From: Glaciecola sp. UBA983
Lineage (GTDB): Bacteria; Pseudomonadota; Gammaproteobacteria; Enterobacterales; Alteromonadaceae
Assembly (NCBI GenBank): GCA_002292215.1
Contig: DBBN01000064.1
Span: forward strand, 45,269 to 98,280
DNA: 53,012 nucleotides
Reading direction: 5' to 3'
Of this stretch, positions 1 through 10,437 are shown in pieces. The notes below the pieces were generated by a model. It was not told the DNA's origin, searched no databases, and was given only the letters and a program-made list of their open reading frames with translations. Each line of letters begins with the position of its first letter. Within the stretch, counting starts at the first letter, position 1. Made by a program: the position numbers and the translations under genes.

Positions 1-611
1 AGACGTGTAATACCATCCCAGTCACCATTTTGTACCATATCATCAGGCGCAACCCAAGAACCACCAACACAAGGAATGTTTGGTAACGCAAGATAAGTCA
101 GGTAATTACTCGGGCTAATACCACCAGTAGGACAAAATACCATATCAGGGAAAGGACCACTGATTGATTTAATGGCTTTGACACCGCCCACTGCTTCTGC
201 TGGGAAAAACTTAAGATGTGTATAACCTGCATCTTTACCTTTCATCAAATCAGACGTCGATGAAATACCAGGGATCAATGGGATGGTGCCTGCTTGACCT
301 GCTTTTAGCAAATCAGCAGTCATGCCTGGACTAATAGCAAATTTAGCACCAGCATCAGTAACGGCTTGTAATTGCTCAGCATTAGTCACCGTACCAGCAC
401 CAATCATGGCTTCAGGTAGCTCAGTTGCAATCAATTTGATTACATCTAGCGCTACAGGTGTACGCAACGTGACTTCTAATACACTAATACCGCCAGCAAT
501 TAATGCTTTAGCTAGTGGTACCGCATGGGCTAAATCGTGAATGACTAATACAGGCACGATAGGACTTGTGGCGAAAACTTCTTCGACGGTATGCTGCCAA
601 TTATTACTCAT
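1..611 (-). CDS. eda: KDPG/KHG aldolase, C-terminal end cut by window edge
   Basis: Cleaves 2-keto-3-deoxy-6-phosphogluconate to pyruvate and glyceraldehyde-3-phosphate, the last Entner-Doudoroff step, in the cytosol. The visible 203 residues read from ATG at 609-611 leftwards to the window edge; the family is about 205-213 residues, so only a few are missing. Seen: the EVTLRT segment with Glu46 and the HLKFFPAE segment with the Schiff-base Lys134, matching Glu45 and Lys133 of the E. coli enzyme. Its ATG overlaps the glk stop codon by one base (TAATG), so it is translationally coupled as the last gene of the zwf-pgl-edd-glk-eda operon. Identification is secure; only the C-terminus is unseen. 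Confidence 0.96.
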   Translation of the reverse strand, partial: MSNNWQHTVEEVFATSPIVPVLVIHDLAHAVPLAKALIAGGISVLEVTLRTPVALDVIKLIATELPEAMIGAGTVTNAEQLQAVTDAGAKFAISPGMTADLLKAGQAGTIPLIPGISSTSDLMKGKDAGYTHLKFFPAEAVGGVKAIKSISGPFPDMVFCPTGGISPSNYLTYLALPNIPCVGGSWVAPDDMVQNGDWDGITR

Positions 612-1570
612 TATGACGCACTCCTTAGTTGTTGGTTAAGATACGCTGCCGCACCGATTAGCCCGTGATCGGGCTCATTAATAATAAAAGTTGGAATATT
701 TTTTACATAACCCGGAATGGGTGGTTTGGCTTCAAAGCGCGCTCTGAATTTGCTAGCATTGAGAAAATCAATAAATCGAGCAGCAATCCCGCCTCCGATA
801 AATACGCCGCCGGTTGTCGCTAAATTAATCGCTAAATTACCAGCAAATGTCCCCATCGCATTACAAAAAGTATGTAAGGTTTCAACACAAATAGCACATG
901 AACCCGCTAATGCTTTTTCGGTAATATCCGCTGCATCATCAAATTGCGCATCTTGATTATTATGCGCACACAAGGCTTCATAAATATTCACGATACCGCG
1001 ACCTGACATGACTTCTTCTGCAGTAACCCGACCAAGCTTTTTATAAATATATTGCCACACAATCATTTGCGTTAGATCGACGGGTGCAAAATCAACGTGA
1101 CCACCCTCACCGTCCAATGTTTGCCAGCCTTGTTGCGTTAAGGTTAAATGTTCAACGCCTAACCCAGTACCGGGGCCAAAGACCGCTATGTTGCCTTTAG
1201 GGTTCACACTACCAGAACCAATTTGCACAATTTGCTCATCGCTTAATACCGGTAAAGAGTGTGCGACTGCGGTAAAATCATTAATAACAAATAAGTGCGT
1301 TAATCCAAGTGCCGCCTGTAAATCTGCACGCGAAAATGACCAATGATTGTTAGAGAAATCGACAAAATCTTCATTCGCCGGCGCAGCTATCGCTAAACAC
1401 ACCGCACTAAACATAAACTCTGCGTTATTGGCAAAATACTGTTCAATCGCATCTTGAATGGTCGGGTAATCCGCCACTAGATATTTTTCAATGTGACTGA
1501 TACCAGTATCTGACACTTGTGCAAAGCGCACGTTGGTGCCGCCAATATCAGCGATGAGTTTATGCGTCAT
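611..1570 (-). CDS. glk: Glucokinase
   Basis: ATP-dependent phosphorylation of glucose to glucose-6-phosphate, feeding zwf. The 319-residue product has the N-terminal phosphate-binding signature [11 protein letters not shown] (residues 6-16), a central GPGTGLGVE motif and a C-terminal GGIAARF segment, as in the bacterial hexokinase-like Glk family (E. coli Glk is 321 residues). I start at ATG 1568-1570 ([11 protein letters not shown]); an upstream in-frame codon would add ten residues not found in the family. The chosen start lies 11 bases inside the end of edd, and the stop touches the eda ATG, so edd, glk and eda form one coupled unit. Shewanella-type operons usually lack glk here, whereas several other Alteromonadales carry it. 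Confidence 0.95.
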   Translation of the reverse strand: MTHKLIADIGGTNVRFAQVSDTGISHIEKYLVADYPTIQDAIEQYFANNAEFMFSAVCLAIAAPANEDFVDFSNNHWSFSRADLQAALGLTHLFVINDFTAVAHSLPVLSDEQIVQIGSGSVNPKGNIAVFGPGTGLGVEHLTLTQQGWQTLDGEGGHVDFAPVDLTQMIVWQYIYKKLGRVTAEEVMSGRGIVNIYEALCAHNNQDAQFDDAADITEKALAGSCAICVETLHTFCNAMGTFAGNLAINLATTGGVFIGGGIAARFIDFLNASKFRARFEAKPPIPGYVKNIPTFIINEPDHGLIGAAAYLNQQLRSAS

Positions 1571-3395
1571 GTAAGCTTCCTTGTTGTGTGAATAATGCAC
1601 ATGCGCCTTCTTCTGCTCCGGTTAATGCTAAACGCATTGAAGCAAACATTTCACGGCCCATACCCTGTGCATGTTTAGTTAAATCTGCAGGTTTATTTTC
1701 GCGTTGTGCCAATTCAGTTTCATCAACTAATAACGTTAATGAGCCGGTGACAGTATCTATTTGAATTAAATCATCATTTTGTACTTTCGCTAACAAACCA
1801 CCTTTATAAGCTTCAGGTGTTAAGTGAATGGCTGCTGGGACTTTACCTGACGCACCAGACATCCGGCCATCGGTGACTAATGCGACTTTAAAGCCCTTAT
1901 CTTGCAATACACCAAGCGGCGGTGTTAAACGATGTAACTCCGGCATACCAATTGCTGAAGGTCCTTGGAAACGTACGACAACGATACAATCTTTGTTAAG
2001 GTCGCCCGCTTTAAACGCATCATCTAAATCAAATTGGTCCTCAAATACAACAGCTGGAGCTGTAAAAGTACAATGCGGGTTACGTAACGCAGAGGTCTTC
2101 ATAACCGCACGCCCTAAGTTCCCTTCTAATACTGATAAACCACCATCAGGTTTGAATGGTTCAGCTACCGTGGCGACAACAGTTTTGTCGAGTGACTCTT
2201 TTGGACCATCAACCCACATTAATTCGCCATCGCGCATAACTGGTTCTTTGGTATATTGGTCAAGGCCTTCACCACAAATCGTTTTAACGTCATTATGGAG
2301 TAATTTGTTGTCTAATAATTCTTTGAATAACAACGCCATACCGCCAGCAGCAGTGAAGTGGTTAATATCCGCAGAACCATTTGGATAAATACGAGTTAAT
2401 AATGGCGTAGCTTTAGATAAATCAGAGAAATCATCCCAGTTAACAATATAACCAGCCGCTCGAGCAACTGCGACTAAGTGCATAGTATGGTTGGTTGAGC
2501 CGCCAGTTGCTAATAGTGCAACAATACCGTTGACGATAGCTTTGGCATCCACAATTTGACCGATAGGTGCATAATTATCACCTAAGTCGGTAATACGTGT
2601 CGCTTGCACTGCCGCCGCTTTGGTTAATGCATCACGCAACGGTGTACCTGGATTAACAAAGCTCGAACCAGGCAAGTGTAAGCCCATCATTTCAACGACT
2701 AACTGGTTTGAGTTTGCGGTACCGTAAAAAGTACAAGTACCCGCTGAATGATATGATTCAGACTCGGCTTTGAGTAACTCATCACGACCGGCTTTGCCTT
2801 CGGCATAAGCTTGGCGTACACGGGCTTTTTCTTTATTAGGTAAACCAGACGGCATTGGACCAGCTGGGACAAATACGGTTGGCAGATGACCAAAACTCAA
2901 GCCACCAAGTAATAATCCAGGAACTATTTTGTCACAAATACCTAGCATCAATGCTGAATCGAACATGTTGTGGGACAAACCGATCGCTGTAGACAGCGCA
3001 ATAACATCACGGCTCATCAAACTTAAATCCATGCCTGCATTACCTTGTGTTACGCCATCACACATGGCTGGTACGCCACCTGCAAATTGCGCCACGGAAC
3101 CAACTTGACTAATCGCTTCTTTTAAAATGGCTGGGTAGGCTTCGTAAGGTTGGTGCGCAGATAACATATCGTTATATGAAGAGACAATGGCGACATTCGC
3201 TTTAACCATACTGGTTAAATCTTGCTTATCGGCTTTACCACAAGCAGCAAAACCATGCGCTAAATTACCACAAGAAAGCGAACCACGGTGTGGGCCATGA
3301 ATGCGCGCGGCTTCTATTTTAGCTAAGTAATCTGCACGAGTTTTGACACTACGTTCGATAATGCGTTGAGTAACTTCATTAATTAAACTATTCAT
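1560..3395 (-). CDS. edd: 6-phosphogluconate dehydratase
   Basis: Dehydrates 6-phosphogluconate to KDPG, the committed Entner-Doudoroff step, using an oxygen-sensitive [4Fe-4S] cluster. The 611-residue product belongs to the IlvD/Edd family: [16 protein letters not shown] near residues 37-52, MCDGVTQG near 140 with a cluster cysteine, [13 protein letters not shown] near 220 and [13 protein letters not shown] near 505-517. I start at ATG 3393-3395 ([16 protein letters not shown]), which aligns with the E. coli start; an upstream start adding eight residues is less likely. It sits 11 bases after pgl and overlaps glk by 11 bases. Confidence 0.97.
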   Translation of the reverse strand: MNSLINEVTQRIIERSVKTRADYLAKIEAARIHGPHRGSLSCGNLAHGFAACGKADKQDLTSMVKANVAIVSSYNDMLSAHQPYEAYPAILKEAISQVGSVAQFAGGVPAMCDGVTQGNAGMDLSLMSRDVIALSTAIGLSHNMFDSALMLGICDKIVPGLLLGGLSFGHLPTVFVPAGPMPSGLPNKEKARVRQAYAEGKAGRDELLKAESESYHSAGTCTFYGTANSNQLVVEMMGLHLPGSSFVNPGTPLRDALTKAAAVQATRITDLGDNYAPIGQIVDAKAIVNGIVALLATGGSTNHTMHLVAVARAAGYIVNWDDFSDLSKATPLLTRIYPNGSADINHFTAAGGMALLFKELLDNKLLHNDVKTICGEGLDQYTKEPVMRDGELMWVDGPKESLDKTVVATVAEPFKPDGGLSVLEGNLGRAVMKTSALRNPHCTFTAPAVVFEDQFDLDDAFKAGDLNKDCIVVVRFQGPSAIGMPELHRLTPPLGVLQDKGFKVALVTDGRMSGASGKVPAAIHLTPEAYKGGLLAKVQNDDLIQIDTVTGSLTLLVDETELAQRENKPADLTKHAQGMGREMFASMRLALTGAEEGACALFTQQGSLHDA

Positions 3396-3406
3396 GGTAA
3401 TAAATC

Positions 3407-4096
3407 CTATGGTGCCCACATAAGTTGGACATTGGCGCGATCAAGCACCGCTTTGATTGGCATTTGTGTTTCGGTACTGGCAAGTGCTTGTGCAACAACT
3501 GCTTGTTTCGCAGCCCCCGTCAAATGCAAGAAAATATGGCTAGAGGTCAATAACGCTGGCAATGTTAACGACATACGTTGATGTGGCGCAGTTGTTGGTT
3601 GCACAGCGATGTATTTTTTACCTGAATTTAGCTCTAAGCCGGCTTGTAATTCTTTTGAACAAGGGAACAAAGAGGCAGTATGACCATCTTCGCCCATCCC
3701 TAAAATCAATACATCAAACGGCATTTTTACATTACTTAGCGCGGCTTCACAGGCTGATACAGCGTCGTTAGCGTCTGCAAAATCATGCTTTAGACTGATA
3801 AATGTCGCCGCTGCCGCGTTACCGACTAATAAATGTTCACGGACTAGTTTGTCATTACTTGCAGCATCATTGGTATCTACCCAGCGATCATCAGCCAAAC
3901 TGATCACCACTTTAGACCAATCTAAATCTGCTTGAGATAACGCAGCAAACAATGGCTTTGGCGTATTGCCACCACTAACTATCAGACTAGCTTGACCTTT
4001 TTCAGCTATTGCAATCTGTAGGATAGCGATTATTTTAGTCGCAAATTCTTCGTTTAAGGCTTCTGTTGAAGCAAATTCATGTGTTTGTAATGACAT
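3407..4096 (-). CDS. pgl: 6-phosphogluconolactonase (DevB/SOL type)
   Basis: Hydrolyses 6-phosphogluconolactone made by Zwf to 6-phosphogluconate. The 229-residue protein has the glucosamine-6-phosphate-isomerase-like fold signatures: [13 protein letters not shown] near residues 41-53, a SLADDRWV segment near 66-73 and [14 protein letters not shown] near 130-143 with the conserved Asp-Gly-His. It is the DevB/SOL type rather than the unrelated YbhE type of E. coli. It lies nine bases after zwf and 11 before edd, consistent with stepwise order of the pathway in the operon. Confidence 0.95.
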   Translation of the reverse strand: MSLQTHEFASTEALNEEFATKIIAILQIAIAEKGQASLIVSGGNTPKPLFAALSQADLDWSKVVISLADDRWVDTNDAASNDKLVREHLLVGNAAAATFISLKHDFADANDAVSACEAALSNVKMPFDVLILGMGEDGHTASLFPCSKELQAGLELNSGKKYIAVQPTTAPHQRMSLTLPALLTSSHIFLHLTGAAKQAVVAQALASTETQMPIKAVLDRANVQLMWAP

Positions 4097-4105
4097 TGTT
4101 ATTCC

Positions 4106-5596
4106 TTATTTTACTGCTTTGGACTGATACCAAGCGCGTCCTTCTTTAGCAAGTAATCCTATTGATTCTACTGGTCCCCATGTACCAGCTTGATATGGCT
4201 CTGGAGGCTCACTACTGCTGTCCCAAGCTGAGATAATTGAATCAACCCAAGACCATGCTTGTTCAATTTCGTCACGACGAACGAATAATGCCTGGTTGCC
4301 TAGCATGACTTCTAGTAAAAGTTTTTCATAAGCATCAGGAATACGCTCACCTTGGAAAGCTTCTGAGAAACTCAGGTTTAGGTTTGATTTTTGTAAATCC
4401 ATCGAACCGCTGGTAGTCAAACCAGGGACTTTATTCATAACCGTGACTTCAACACCTTCATCAGGCTGTAAACGGATAACCAACTTATTGGGTGGTAAAT
4501 TAGCGAAACTATCGCCAAATAAATTGTGTGGTTGACGTTTGAAATAAATGACGACTTCTGACGTCTTTGCAGGCATACGCTTACCGGTTCTTAGGTAAAA
4601 TGGCACACCAGCCCAGCGCCAGTTATCGATTTGAGCTTTAATTGCGACAAATGTTTCTGTTTTAGAACGTTCATTCGCATCCGGCTCGTCTAAGTATCCA
4701 GGCACTTCTACCCCATTCACAAACCCACCAATATATTGACCACGTACGGTCGATTGTTGGTAATTAGATTTATTAATTGGACGCAGTGCTTTTAGAACCT
4801 TGAGTTTTTCATCGCGGATACTATCGGCGTCTAATGTCGTCGGTGGCTCCATCGCGACCAGACTTAATACTTGTAATAAATGGTTTTGCACCATATCACG
4901 CATTTGTCCTGCGTCGTCAAAGTAACCCCAACGCCCTTCAATACCGACTGATTCTGCAACGCTAATTTGCACATGGTCAATACAATTATGATCCCAGTTA
5001 GTAGCAAAAATAGAATTAGCAAAACGTAACGCAATCAGATTTAGTACTGTTTCTTTACCTAAATAATGATCAATACGGTATATTTGATTTTCGTTAAAGT
5101 ATTCGGCAACTTCTTCATTGATTAATTTAGACGACGCTAAATCATGACCGATTGGTTTTTCTAATACCACACGAACAGATTCATCAATAATGTCTGCAGC
5201 AGCAAGACCTTTACATATATCTCCATAAATAGCCGGCGGCGTTGCAAAATAACAGACCATAATCCGGTCTTCATTAACATGCTCTGACAATCCAGAGTAA
5301 TCTTCCGGACTCTTCATATCGATTTTCACATAATCGAGTTTGCTACAAAAGCGCGCCCATGTGGTTTCACACACAGATTCTTTAGTAAATTTTTCGATGT
5401 TGTCCTTAACGGTTTGCTGATACTCAGAAATCGAAGATTCAACTCGCGCTACACCGATGATTTTAGTATCGGTATGCATTAGGTCTGCTTTTTCGAGTTG
5501 ATATAATGAAGGCAATAATTTACGACGAGCTAAATCGCCAGCAGTTCCAAACAACACGAAGTCTACGGGTTCAAAAGATGTATTTAACACGGACAA
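4106..5596 (-). CDS. zwf: Glucose-6-phosphate 1-dehydrogenase
   Basis: Oxidises glucose-6-phosphate to 6-phosphogluconolactone with NADP+ (or NAD+), the entry to both the pentose phosphate and Entner-Doudoroff routes. The 496-residue protein has the nucleotide-binding GTAGDLARRKLLP motif near residues 17-29 and the catalytic RIDHYLGKE motif near 174-182, whose Lys and His are diagnostic. Length is normal (about 490). It is the first gene of the leftward operon zwf-pgl-edd-glk-eda. A HexR box lies about 87 bases upstream of its ATG, so glucose catabolism here is very likely repressed by HexR and induced by KDPG. Confidence 0.97.
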   Translation of the reverse strand: MSVLNTSFEPVDFVLFGTAGDLARRKLLPSLYQLEKADLMHTDTKIIGVARVESSISEYQQTVKDNIEKFTKESVCETTWARFCSKLDYVKIDMKSPEDYSGLSEHVNEDRIMVCYFATPPAIYGDICKGLAAADIIDESVRVVLEKPIGHDLASSKLINEEVAEYFNENQIYRIDHYLGKETVLNLIALRFANSIFATNWDHNCIDHVQISVAESVGIEGRWGYFDDAGQMRDMVQNHLLQVLSLVAMEPPTTLDADSIRDEKLKVLKALRPINKSNYQQSTVRGQYIGGFVNGVEVPGYLDEPDANERSKTETFVAIKAQIDNWRWAGVPFYLRTGKRMPAKTSEVVIYFKRQPHNLFGDSFANLPPNKLVIRLQPDEGVEVTVMNKVPGLTTSGSMDLQKSNLNLSFSEAFQGERIPDAYEKLLLEVMLGNQALFVRRDEIEQAWSWVDSIISAWDSSSEPPEPYQAGTWGPVESIGLLAKEGRAWYQSKAVK

Positions 5597-5682
5597 GGAC
5601 CTTATAGTTAAAGAAAATAATCATGCTATATCATAGTACTTTTCAGATGATAACGCAGAGTTTACTCAATTTTGTAGTAAAA

Positions 5683-5697
5683 TTACAACTTAAGTTC
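5683..5697. promoter_or_regulatory. HexR operator between zwf and hexR
   Basis: The 15-mer TGTAGTAAAATTACA matches the HexR palindrome of gammaproteobacteria (consensus close to TGTAATTAAATTACA) with one arm mismatch. It lies in the 293-base divergent region between zwf and hexR, close enough to serve the zwf promoter. A second, weaker TGTA...TACA sequence of 14 bases is at 5748-5761 and is not counted as a site. Otherwise this intergenic stretch is AT-rich and shows no gene. Confidence 0.85.
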
Positions 5698-5889
5698 GTT
5701 ATTAATGTTAAAAAATATCGAAAAACGTGTTTTTTGATAAGATTTTATGTAATGAACTACAAAAATAAGCGTATACTGAGCAAAAAGTCCTCAGTAAGAA
5801 TAGGACTACCATAGTAATACATGATTTTTTGTGAGCCATTTGTGACATTGCAGCACATCAGCAGCAGCACATCATCAAGAGTGAAGTAG

Positions 5890-6735
5890 ATGAACATTTT
5901 AGATAAAATAACGCGCAATTCAGAACTATTCAGCAAATCTGAAAAGAAAGTCGCTGAAGCGATCCTCGCTAACCCGCAAACCGCTATACATTCAAGTATT
6001 GCAACGTTGGCCAATCTCTCTGGTGTCAGTGAACCTACCGTCAATCGCTTTTGTCGACGTTTAGATACCAAAGGATTCCCTGATTTTAAATTACACTTAG
6101 CACAAAGTCTTGCTCAAGGTACGCCTTATGTTAACCGCAATGTTGACGAAAATGATGGCCCCGAGGAATACACCAATAAAATCTTTGAATCCACAATGGC
6201 AGCCTTAGATATCGCAAAACAGTCGGTTGATATTAGTACGATTAACCGCGTTGTTGACTTGCTTACTCAGGCTAAAAAAATCTCATTTTTTGGTCTTGGA
6301 TCTTCGGCATCTGTCGCCCATGATGCGTTAAACAAATTCTTCCGTTTTAATGTTCCAGTGGTCTATTTTGAAGATATTGTAATGCAACGTATGTCGACAA
6401 TGAACAGTACCGAAGGGGATGTCATTGTCCTTATTTCACATACTGGACGAACCAAATCATTGGTCGAAATCGCTCAGATGGCGCGTGCTAATGATGCGAT
6501 TGTTGTCGGTATTACAGCGGCTGATAGTCCTTTAGGTCGTGAAAGTAACTATGTATTATCACTTGATGTACCAGAAGATACGGATATGTATATGCCAATG
6601 GCATCACGTATCGCGCAGCTAACCTTAATTGATATTTTGGCTACAGGCTTTACCTTACGTCGTGGCAACAAGTTCAGAGAAAACTTAAAACGAGTCAAAG
6701 AATCGCTTAAAGATTCACGTTTTTCGCTTAACTAG
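5890..6735 (+). CDS. hexR: HexR, RpiR-family regulator of central carbon metabolism
   Basis: DNA-binding regulator that senses the Entner-Doudoroff intermediate KDPG. The 281-residue protein has an N-terminal RpiR helix-turn-helix (about residues 1-77, with TLANLSGVSEPTVNRFCRRL as recognition region) and a C-terminal sugar-isomerase (SIS) domain (about 120-250) with FGLGSSASVAHDA and LISHTGRTKS phosphosugar-binding loops. It is divergent from the zwf operon and upstream of pykA, the classic HexR arrangement. In Shewanella, HexR represses glycolytic genes and activates gluconeogenic ones; the boxes seen before zwf, pykA and ppsA/ppsR in this window fit that. Confidence 0.96.
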   Translation: MNILDKITRNSELFSKSEKKVAEAILANPQTAIHSSIATLANLSGVSEPTVNRFCRRLDTKGFPDFKLHLAQSLAQGTPYVNRNVDENDGPEEYTNKIFESTMAALDIAKQSVDISTINRVVDLLTQAKKISFFGLGSSASVAHDALNKFFRFNVPVVYFEDIVMQRMSTMNSTEGDVIVLISHTGRTKSLVEIAQMARANDAIVVGITAADSPLGRESNYVLSLDVPEDTDMYMPMASRIAQLTLIDILATGFTLRRGNKFRENLKRVKESLKDSRFSLN

Positions 6736-6821
6736 CCAATATTTAGACATGCTAACAATAAAAAAACAATGAAATATTATTACGTAATTTTTACACATTA
6801 ATTGAGAAGTTTTCATTTTTT

Positions 6822-6836
6822 TGTAATATAATTACG
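6822..6836. promoter_or_regulatory. HexR operator upstream of pykA
   Basis: TGTAATATAATTACG matches the HexR consensus in both arms apart from the last base. It is 55 bases upstream of the pykA ATG, in a position able to block the promoter. A second TTAC/TGTAA pair just upstream (about 6782-6795) has the wrong spacing and is not called. Confidence 0.82.
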
Positions 6837-6891
6837 ACATCATTACCAGCAAACGTAATATAATCAGCATAACAAATGCTCAAGGAAAAAT

Positions 6892-8334
6892 ATGACATCC
6901 CCACGTAGAACCAAAATATTAGCCACTTTAGGTCCAGCAACCGATAGTACAGAGATGCTCGAAAAACTGATCGCAGCGGGCGCTAATGTTGTACGTATGA
7001 ATTTTTCACATGGTACTGCTGATGACCATATTCAACGCGCATTGCGAGTGCGTGCCGTTGCCAAAAAACTAAATACTTATGTTGGTATATTAGGTGATCT
7101 TCAAGGCCCCAAAATTCGCGTATCTAAATTTGCAGAAGGCCCTATCTATTTATCTTTAGGCGACAAATTCACCTTAGATGCAGCTCAAGACAAAGAAACA
7201 GGTAATCAAGACAGCGTGGGTATCGATTATAAAGCGCTACCACAAGACGTTAATCCTGCTGACGTCTTATTACTTGATGATGGTCGAGTACAATTAATCG
7301 TTGATAGCGTTGAAGGTAGTAAAATTCATACGACAGTCAGCGTTGCAGGTAAATTGTCCAACAACAAAGGTATCAACCGCCAAGGTGGTGGTTTGTCAGC
7401 AGCTGCATTAACAGATAAAGACAAAGAAGATATCAAAACAGCAGCAGCAATTGGTGTTGATTATCTAGCGGTAAGCTTTCCACGTAATGGTGCAGACTTA
7501 GATTATGCTCGTGAACTTGCTGAAGCGGCAGGTTGTTTTGCAAAAATTTGTGCCAAAGTTGAACGTGCTGAAACAGTCGCCACTGATGCAGCCATTGACG
7601 ATATCATTTTAGCATCAGACGCCGTAATGGTAGCTCGCGGTGATTTAGGTGTTGAAATTGGCGATGCTGAATTAGTGGGCGTTCAGAAAAAGCTCATCGC
7701 TCGTTCGCGTCAGTTAAACAAAATCGTTATTACTGCAACGCAAATGATGGAATCAATGATTGAAGCACCATTACCCACTCGTGCAGAAGTCATGGATGTA
7801 GCCAATGCCGTACTTGATGGAACTGATGCGGTAATGTTATCAGCCGAAACCGCTGCAGGTAAGTTTCCTATAGAAACGGTACAAGCAATGGCGCGTGTAT
7901 GTGTCGGTGCTGAATTACACCCAAGTGTCAATGTGTCTAACCATCGTTTAGAAGAAACATTTCAAAGTATCAGCGAGACAACTGCGATGGCAGCCGTTTA
8001 TGCCGCGAATCATTACAAATCAATTAAAGCGATTGTGGGCTTAACCGAATCCAGCTCAAGTGTTAAATTGATGTCTCGAATTACGACTTCATTGCCAATT
8101 ATTGGTTTATCTCGTCATACCGATACCCTAAACATGATGGCGTTGTACCGTGGTGTGACACCATTGTATTTTGATTCAACCGTATCTAAGCCTGGTCAAG
8201 TTACCGCTGATGTCGTTGAACATTTGAAAAATGAAGGATTATTAGAGTCTGGTGACCAAATAATCTTCACTTATGGTGATCAAATGGAAACCGTCGGTGC
8301 AACTAACACGTGTAAAATTGTTACCATCAGTTAA
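6892..8334 (+). CDS. pykA: Pyruvate kinase II
   Basis: Converts phosphoenolpyruvate and ADP to pyruvate and ATP. The 480-residue protein starts [19 protein letters not shown], has VVRMNFSHG near residue 34-42, the metal-binding [10 protein letters not shown] region near 217-226, [11 protein letters not shown] near 245-255 and TATQMMESM near 280-288, all standard for the family; length and start match the E. coli PykA type (480 residues) rather than PykF (470). It follows hexR and carries its own HexR box, so it is probably co-regulated with the Entner-Doudoroff operon, which yields pyruvate directly. Confidence 0.96.
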   Translation: MTSPRRTKILATLGPATDSTEMLEKLIAAGANVVRMNFSHGTADDHIQRALRVRAVAKKLNTYVGILGDLQGPKIRVSKFAEGPIYLSLGDKFTLDAAQDKETGNQDSVGIDYKALPQDVNPADVLLLDDGRVQLIVDSVEGSKIHTTVSVAGKLSNNKGINRQGGGLSAAALTDKDKEDIKTAAAIGVDYLAVSFPRNGADLDYARELAEAAGCFAKICAKVERAETVATDAAIDDIILASDAVMVARGDLGVEIGDAELVGVQKKLIARSRQLNKIVITATQMMESMIEAPLPTRAEVMDVANAVLDGTDAVMLSAETAAGKFPIETVQAMARVCVGAELHPSVNVSNHRLEETFQSISETTAMAAVYAANHYKSIKAIVGLTESSSSVKLMSRITTSLPIIGLSRHTDTLNMMALYRGVTPLYFDSTVSKPGQVTADVVEHLKNEGLLESGDQIIFTYGDQMETVGATNTCKIVTIS

Positions 8335-8369
8335 TTAGTAAAAAATAGCTTGCTATAAAAGTGACCTTA

Positions 8370-8410
8370 TAGTTGACTTGTTAAGTAACAATTATTTAAC
8401 AAGTCAACTA
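8370..8410. terminator. Perfect 15-bp stem hairpin after pykA
   Basis: Arms at 8370-8384 (TAGTTGACTTGTTAA) and 8396-8410 are exact reverse complements with an 11-base loop. No T-run follows, so it is not a textbook intrinsic terminator; it may stabilise the pykA mRNA end or be a protein-binding palindrome before the next gene, whose ATG is 43 bases later. Confidence 0.5.
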
Positions 8411-8453
8411 CTATTACATACTAGTAATAGATAATAATAACAAGGATCACGAT

Positions 8454-9638
8454 ATGCCCTATTCCCTATCTAGCGAAAAACCTCTCGATATAGTCATTTA
8501 TGGCGCAACCGGTTTTACTGGACAACTTGTCGCCGAGTATATGCATGCCCAATATGCAAATACTGATGTAAAATGGGCTATAGCTGGCCGTTCAGCTGAT
8601 AAACTCAATCTTATCAAGTCACAACTCGGATTATCCGAAACACTCCCTATAATCATTGCTGATAGCCAAGATGAAGCTGCTCTGCGTGAACTCGTACAAC
8701 AAACCAAAGTCGTCATTACTACTGTTGGTCCTTATCAACTTTATGGTGATACATTAGTTAGTCTGTGTGCTGAACTAGGTACTGACTATGTGGATCTATG
8801 TGGAGAGCCGTCATGGATGCGCCAAAAAATCGATGCTCTACAGACTAAAGCAGAAGCATCGGGTGCGCGTATTGTGTTTTCTTGCGGCTTTGATTCCATC
8901 CCTTTTGATTTGGGGGTGTTTTTCTTACAAGAGCATATTCAACAACACACTGGGCATACATTCTCACGCGTGAAATGTCGAGTGCGAGCGATGAACGGTA
9001 AGTTTTCAGGTGGTACAGCGGCAAGCTTGAAAGCGACCATGGTCGCTGCGGCGAATGATCCTAAGATCATGGAATATTTAGTGAACCCTTTTGCATTAGC
9101 AAACGGCTTTACTGGACCCGAACAACCTGCTGGCAATCAGCCTTATTTTGATGAAGCACTAAATAGCTGGTCTGCTCCATTTATTATGGCGACAATTAAC
9201 ACCAAAAACATCCATCGTTCCAATGCGCTACTCGATCATTTGTATGGCAAAGACTTTGTCTATGATGAAATGATCTTGACCGGACCCGGTGAGCAAGGTG
9301 AAAAAATGGCGAATTTTGTCGCAAATGACAAATCACTTGCAGGCAAAGATGCGCCCAAACCTGGCGAAGGTCCGAGCAAAGAAGAACGCGAAAACGGCAA
9401 TTACGATATTATGTTTATTGCAGAAGAAAATGAAAAACAGGTTATCGCGAGCGTTGGTGGGCATTTAGACCCCGGTTACGGGTCGACGTCGAAAATGCTA
9501 ACAGAAAGCGCAATGTGTCTTGCGTTTGATGATTTAGCGACACTCGGCGGTATTTATACCCCTGCCCCAGCGATGGGTGAAGCATTAATTAAACGGTTGA
9601 TAGACAACGCCGGTTTATATTTCAAAATTGAAAAGTAA
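8454..9638 (+). CDS. Saccharopine dehydrogenase-like NADP-binding reductase
   Basis: A 394-residue protein of the saccharopine dehydrogenase / trans-acting enoyl reductase family. Seen: an N-terminal Rossmann motif IYGATGFTGQLVAEYM (residues about 14-29), an AGRSADKL segment that fits NADP binding, and an SCGFDSIPFDLGVF motif near residue 143, characteristic of this family rather than of true lysine-biosynthetic saccharopine reductases. No membrane segment or signal is apparent. The substrate is unknown; related proteins act in lipid or polyketide reduction in mycobacteria, but nothing in this neighbourhood points to that. It follows pykA by 119 bases with a hairpin between them, so it is probably its own transcription unit. 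Confidence 0.8.
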   Translation: MPYSLSSEKPLDIVIYGATGFTGQLVAEYMHAQYANTDVKWAIAGRSADKLNLIKSQLGLSETLPIIIADSQDEAALRELVQQTKVVITTVGPYQLYGDTLVSLCAELGTDYVDLCGEPSWMRQKIDALQTKAEASGARIVFSCGFDSIPFDLGVFFLQEHIQQHTGHTFSRVKCRVRAMNGKFSGGTAASLKATMVAAANDPKIMEYLVNPFALANGFTGPEQPAGNQPYFDEALNSWSAPFIMATINTKNIHRSNALLDHLYGKDFVYDEMILTGPGEQGEKMANFVANDKSLAGKDAPKPGEGPSKEERENGNYDIMFIAEENEKQVIASVGGHLDPGYGSTSKMLTESAMCLAFDDLATLGGIYTPAPAMGEALIKRLIDNAGLYFKIEK

Positions 9639-9647
9639 AGCACTGAC

Positions 9648-9674
9648 GGTGCCGTTTAATTGTTAAACGGCACC
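9648..9674. terminator. Hairpin between convergent genes
   Basis: A perfect 12-bp stem (GGTGCCGTTTAA / TTAAACGGCACC) with a 3-base loop lies in the 49 bases between two genes that face each other. It likely ends transcription from both sides. T-runs are short, so efficiency is uncertain. Confidence 0.7.
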
Positions 9675-9687
9675 ATTCATCAATATC

Positions 9688-10239
9688 TTATGTCCAGTGG
9701 GTAAAATAAGCATCACTATCAATGACTGGTTTAGGTAACGCTTTCATGCTACTGGTTCCTAAATATAAAAAACCTACGATTTCATCATCTTCGTTAAGTT
9801 CAAGAGATTGTTTTACATAGGGGCATTGGGCATAACTACCGGTGCGCCAAATCCCAGCAAAACCTTGTACTAAAGCAGCCATCTGCATAGATTGAACAGC
9901 ACATGCTGTCGCCGCTATTTGTTCTTCTTTCGGCACTTTATCGTGTTGTTTGTATTGATTAATGGCAATGATCACCATAGGTGCGCGATGTGGTAACTGC
10001 AACGCACGGTCAATACTGACTTGTTCTTTATCAGAAGAAATCGCTGAATCTTGTAATATATCACCTAATTTATCTAGACCTTTACCGGTACAAACGATAA
10101 ATTTCCAAGGCTTTAAACAAGCATGATCGGGTGCGCGTAAAGCCGCTTGTTTAATATTTTCTAGTGCTTCATCCGCAGGGGCTGGAGCGGTTAATCTAGG
10201 CTGGGAATGTCGAGTTAATAATAACGTTAATGCATCCAT
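9688..10239 (-). CDS. ydjA: YdjA-type nitroreductase family flavoprotein
   Basis: A 183-residue FMN-dependent nitroreductase-fold protein closely resembling E. coli YdjA. Seen: MDALTLLLTRHSQPRL start, RAPDHACLKPWKF near residues 36-48 (FMN-binding region), ATACAVQSMQMAALVQGFAG near 116-135 and VGFLYLGT near 158-165. I start at ATG 10237-10239, which aligns with YdjA; an upstream start adds six residues with no family support. YdjA is a minimal nitroreductase with poorly defined physiological substrate. It converges on the preceding reductase and diverges from sppA. Confidence 0.88.
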   Translation of the reverse strand: MDALTLLLTRHSQPRLTAPAPADEALENIKQAALRAPDHACLKPWKFIVCTGKGLDKLGDILQDSAISSDKEQVSIDRALQLPHRAPMVIIAINQYKQHDKVPKEEQIAATACAVQSMQMAALVQGFAGIWRTGSYAQCPYVKQSLELNEDDEIVGFLYLGTSSMKALPKPVIDSDAYFTHWT

Positions 10240-10437
10240 AATGGTTCCTTCAAGCATTGAGTCATTTGTAGATAGTATACAGTACGCTTTGTTACTGCTT
10301 ATTGCTCAGTATACTCCTTAATTATTTATCCGAAAAACAAATATATCGAGAGTGTTACAAAAAATTACAAATTAGCGGTGGCAGATTGCGCCTGATTAGT
10401 TAGAGTGTAGGTTCTATTAACATTTTAGGTGTACTGC

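Noticed and set aside
1828..2388. 186-codon open frame on the plus strand inside edd
   Set aside because: It is antisense to a clearly conserved gene, has no ribosome site and no family resemblance.
5748..5761. Second HexR-like box before hexR
   Set aside because: Arms are only TGTA/TACA and the length is 14, one base short of the consensus spacing.
10355..10369. HexR-like sequence TTACAAAAAATTACA before sppA
   Set aside because: The halves are direct rather than inverted repeats, so it does not fit the HexR palindrome.
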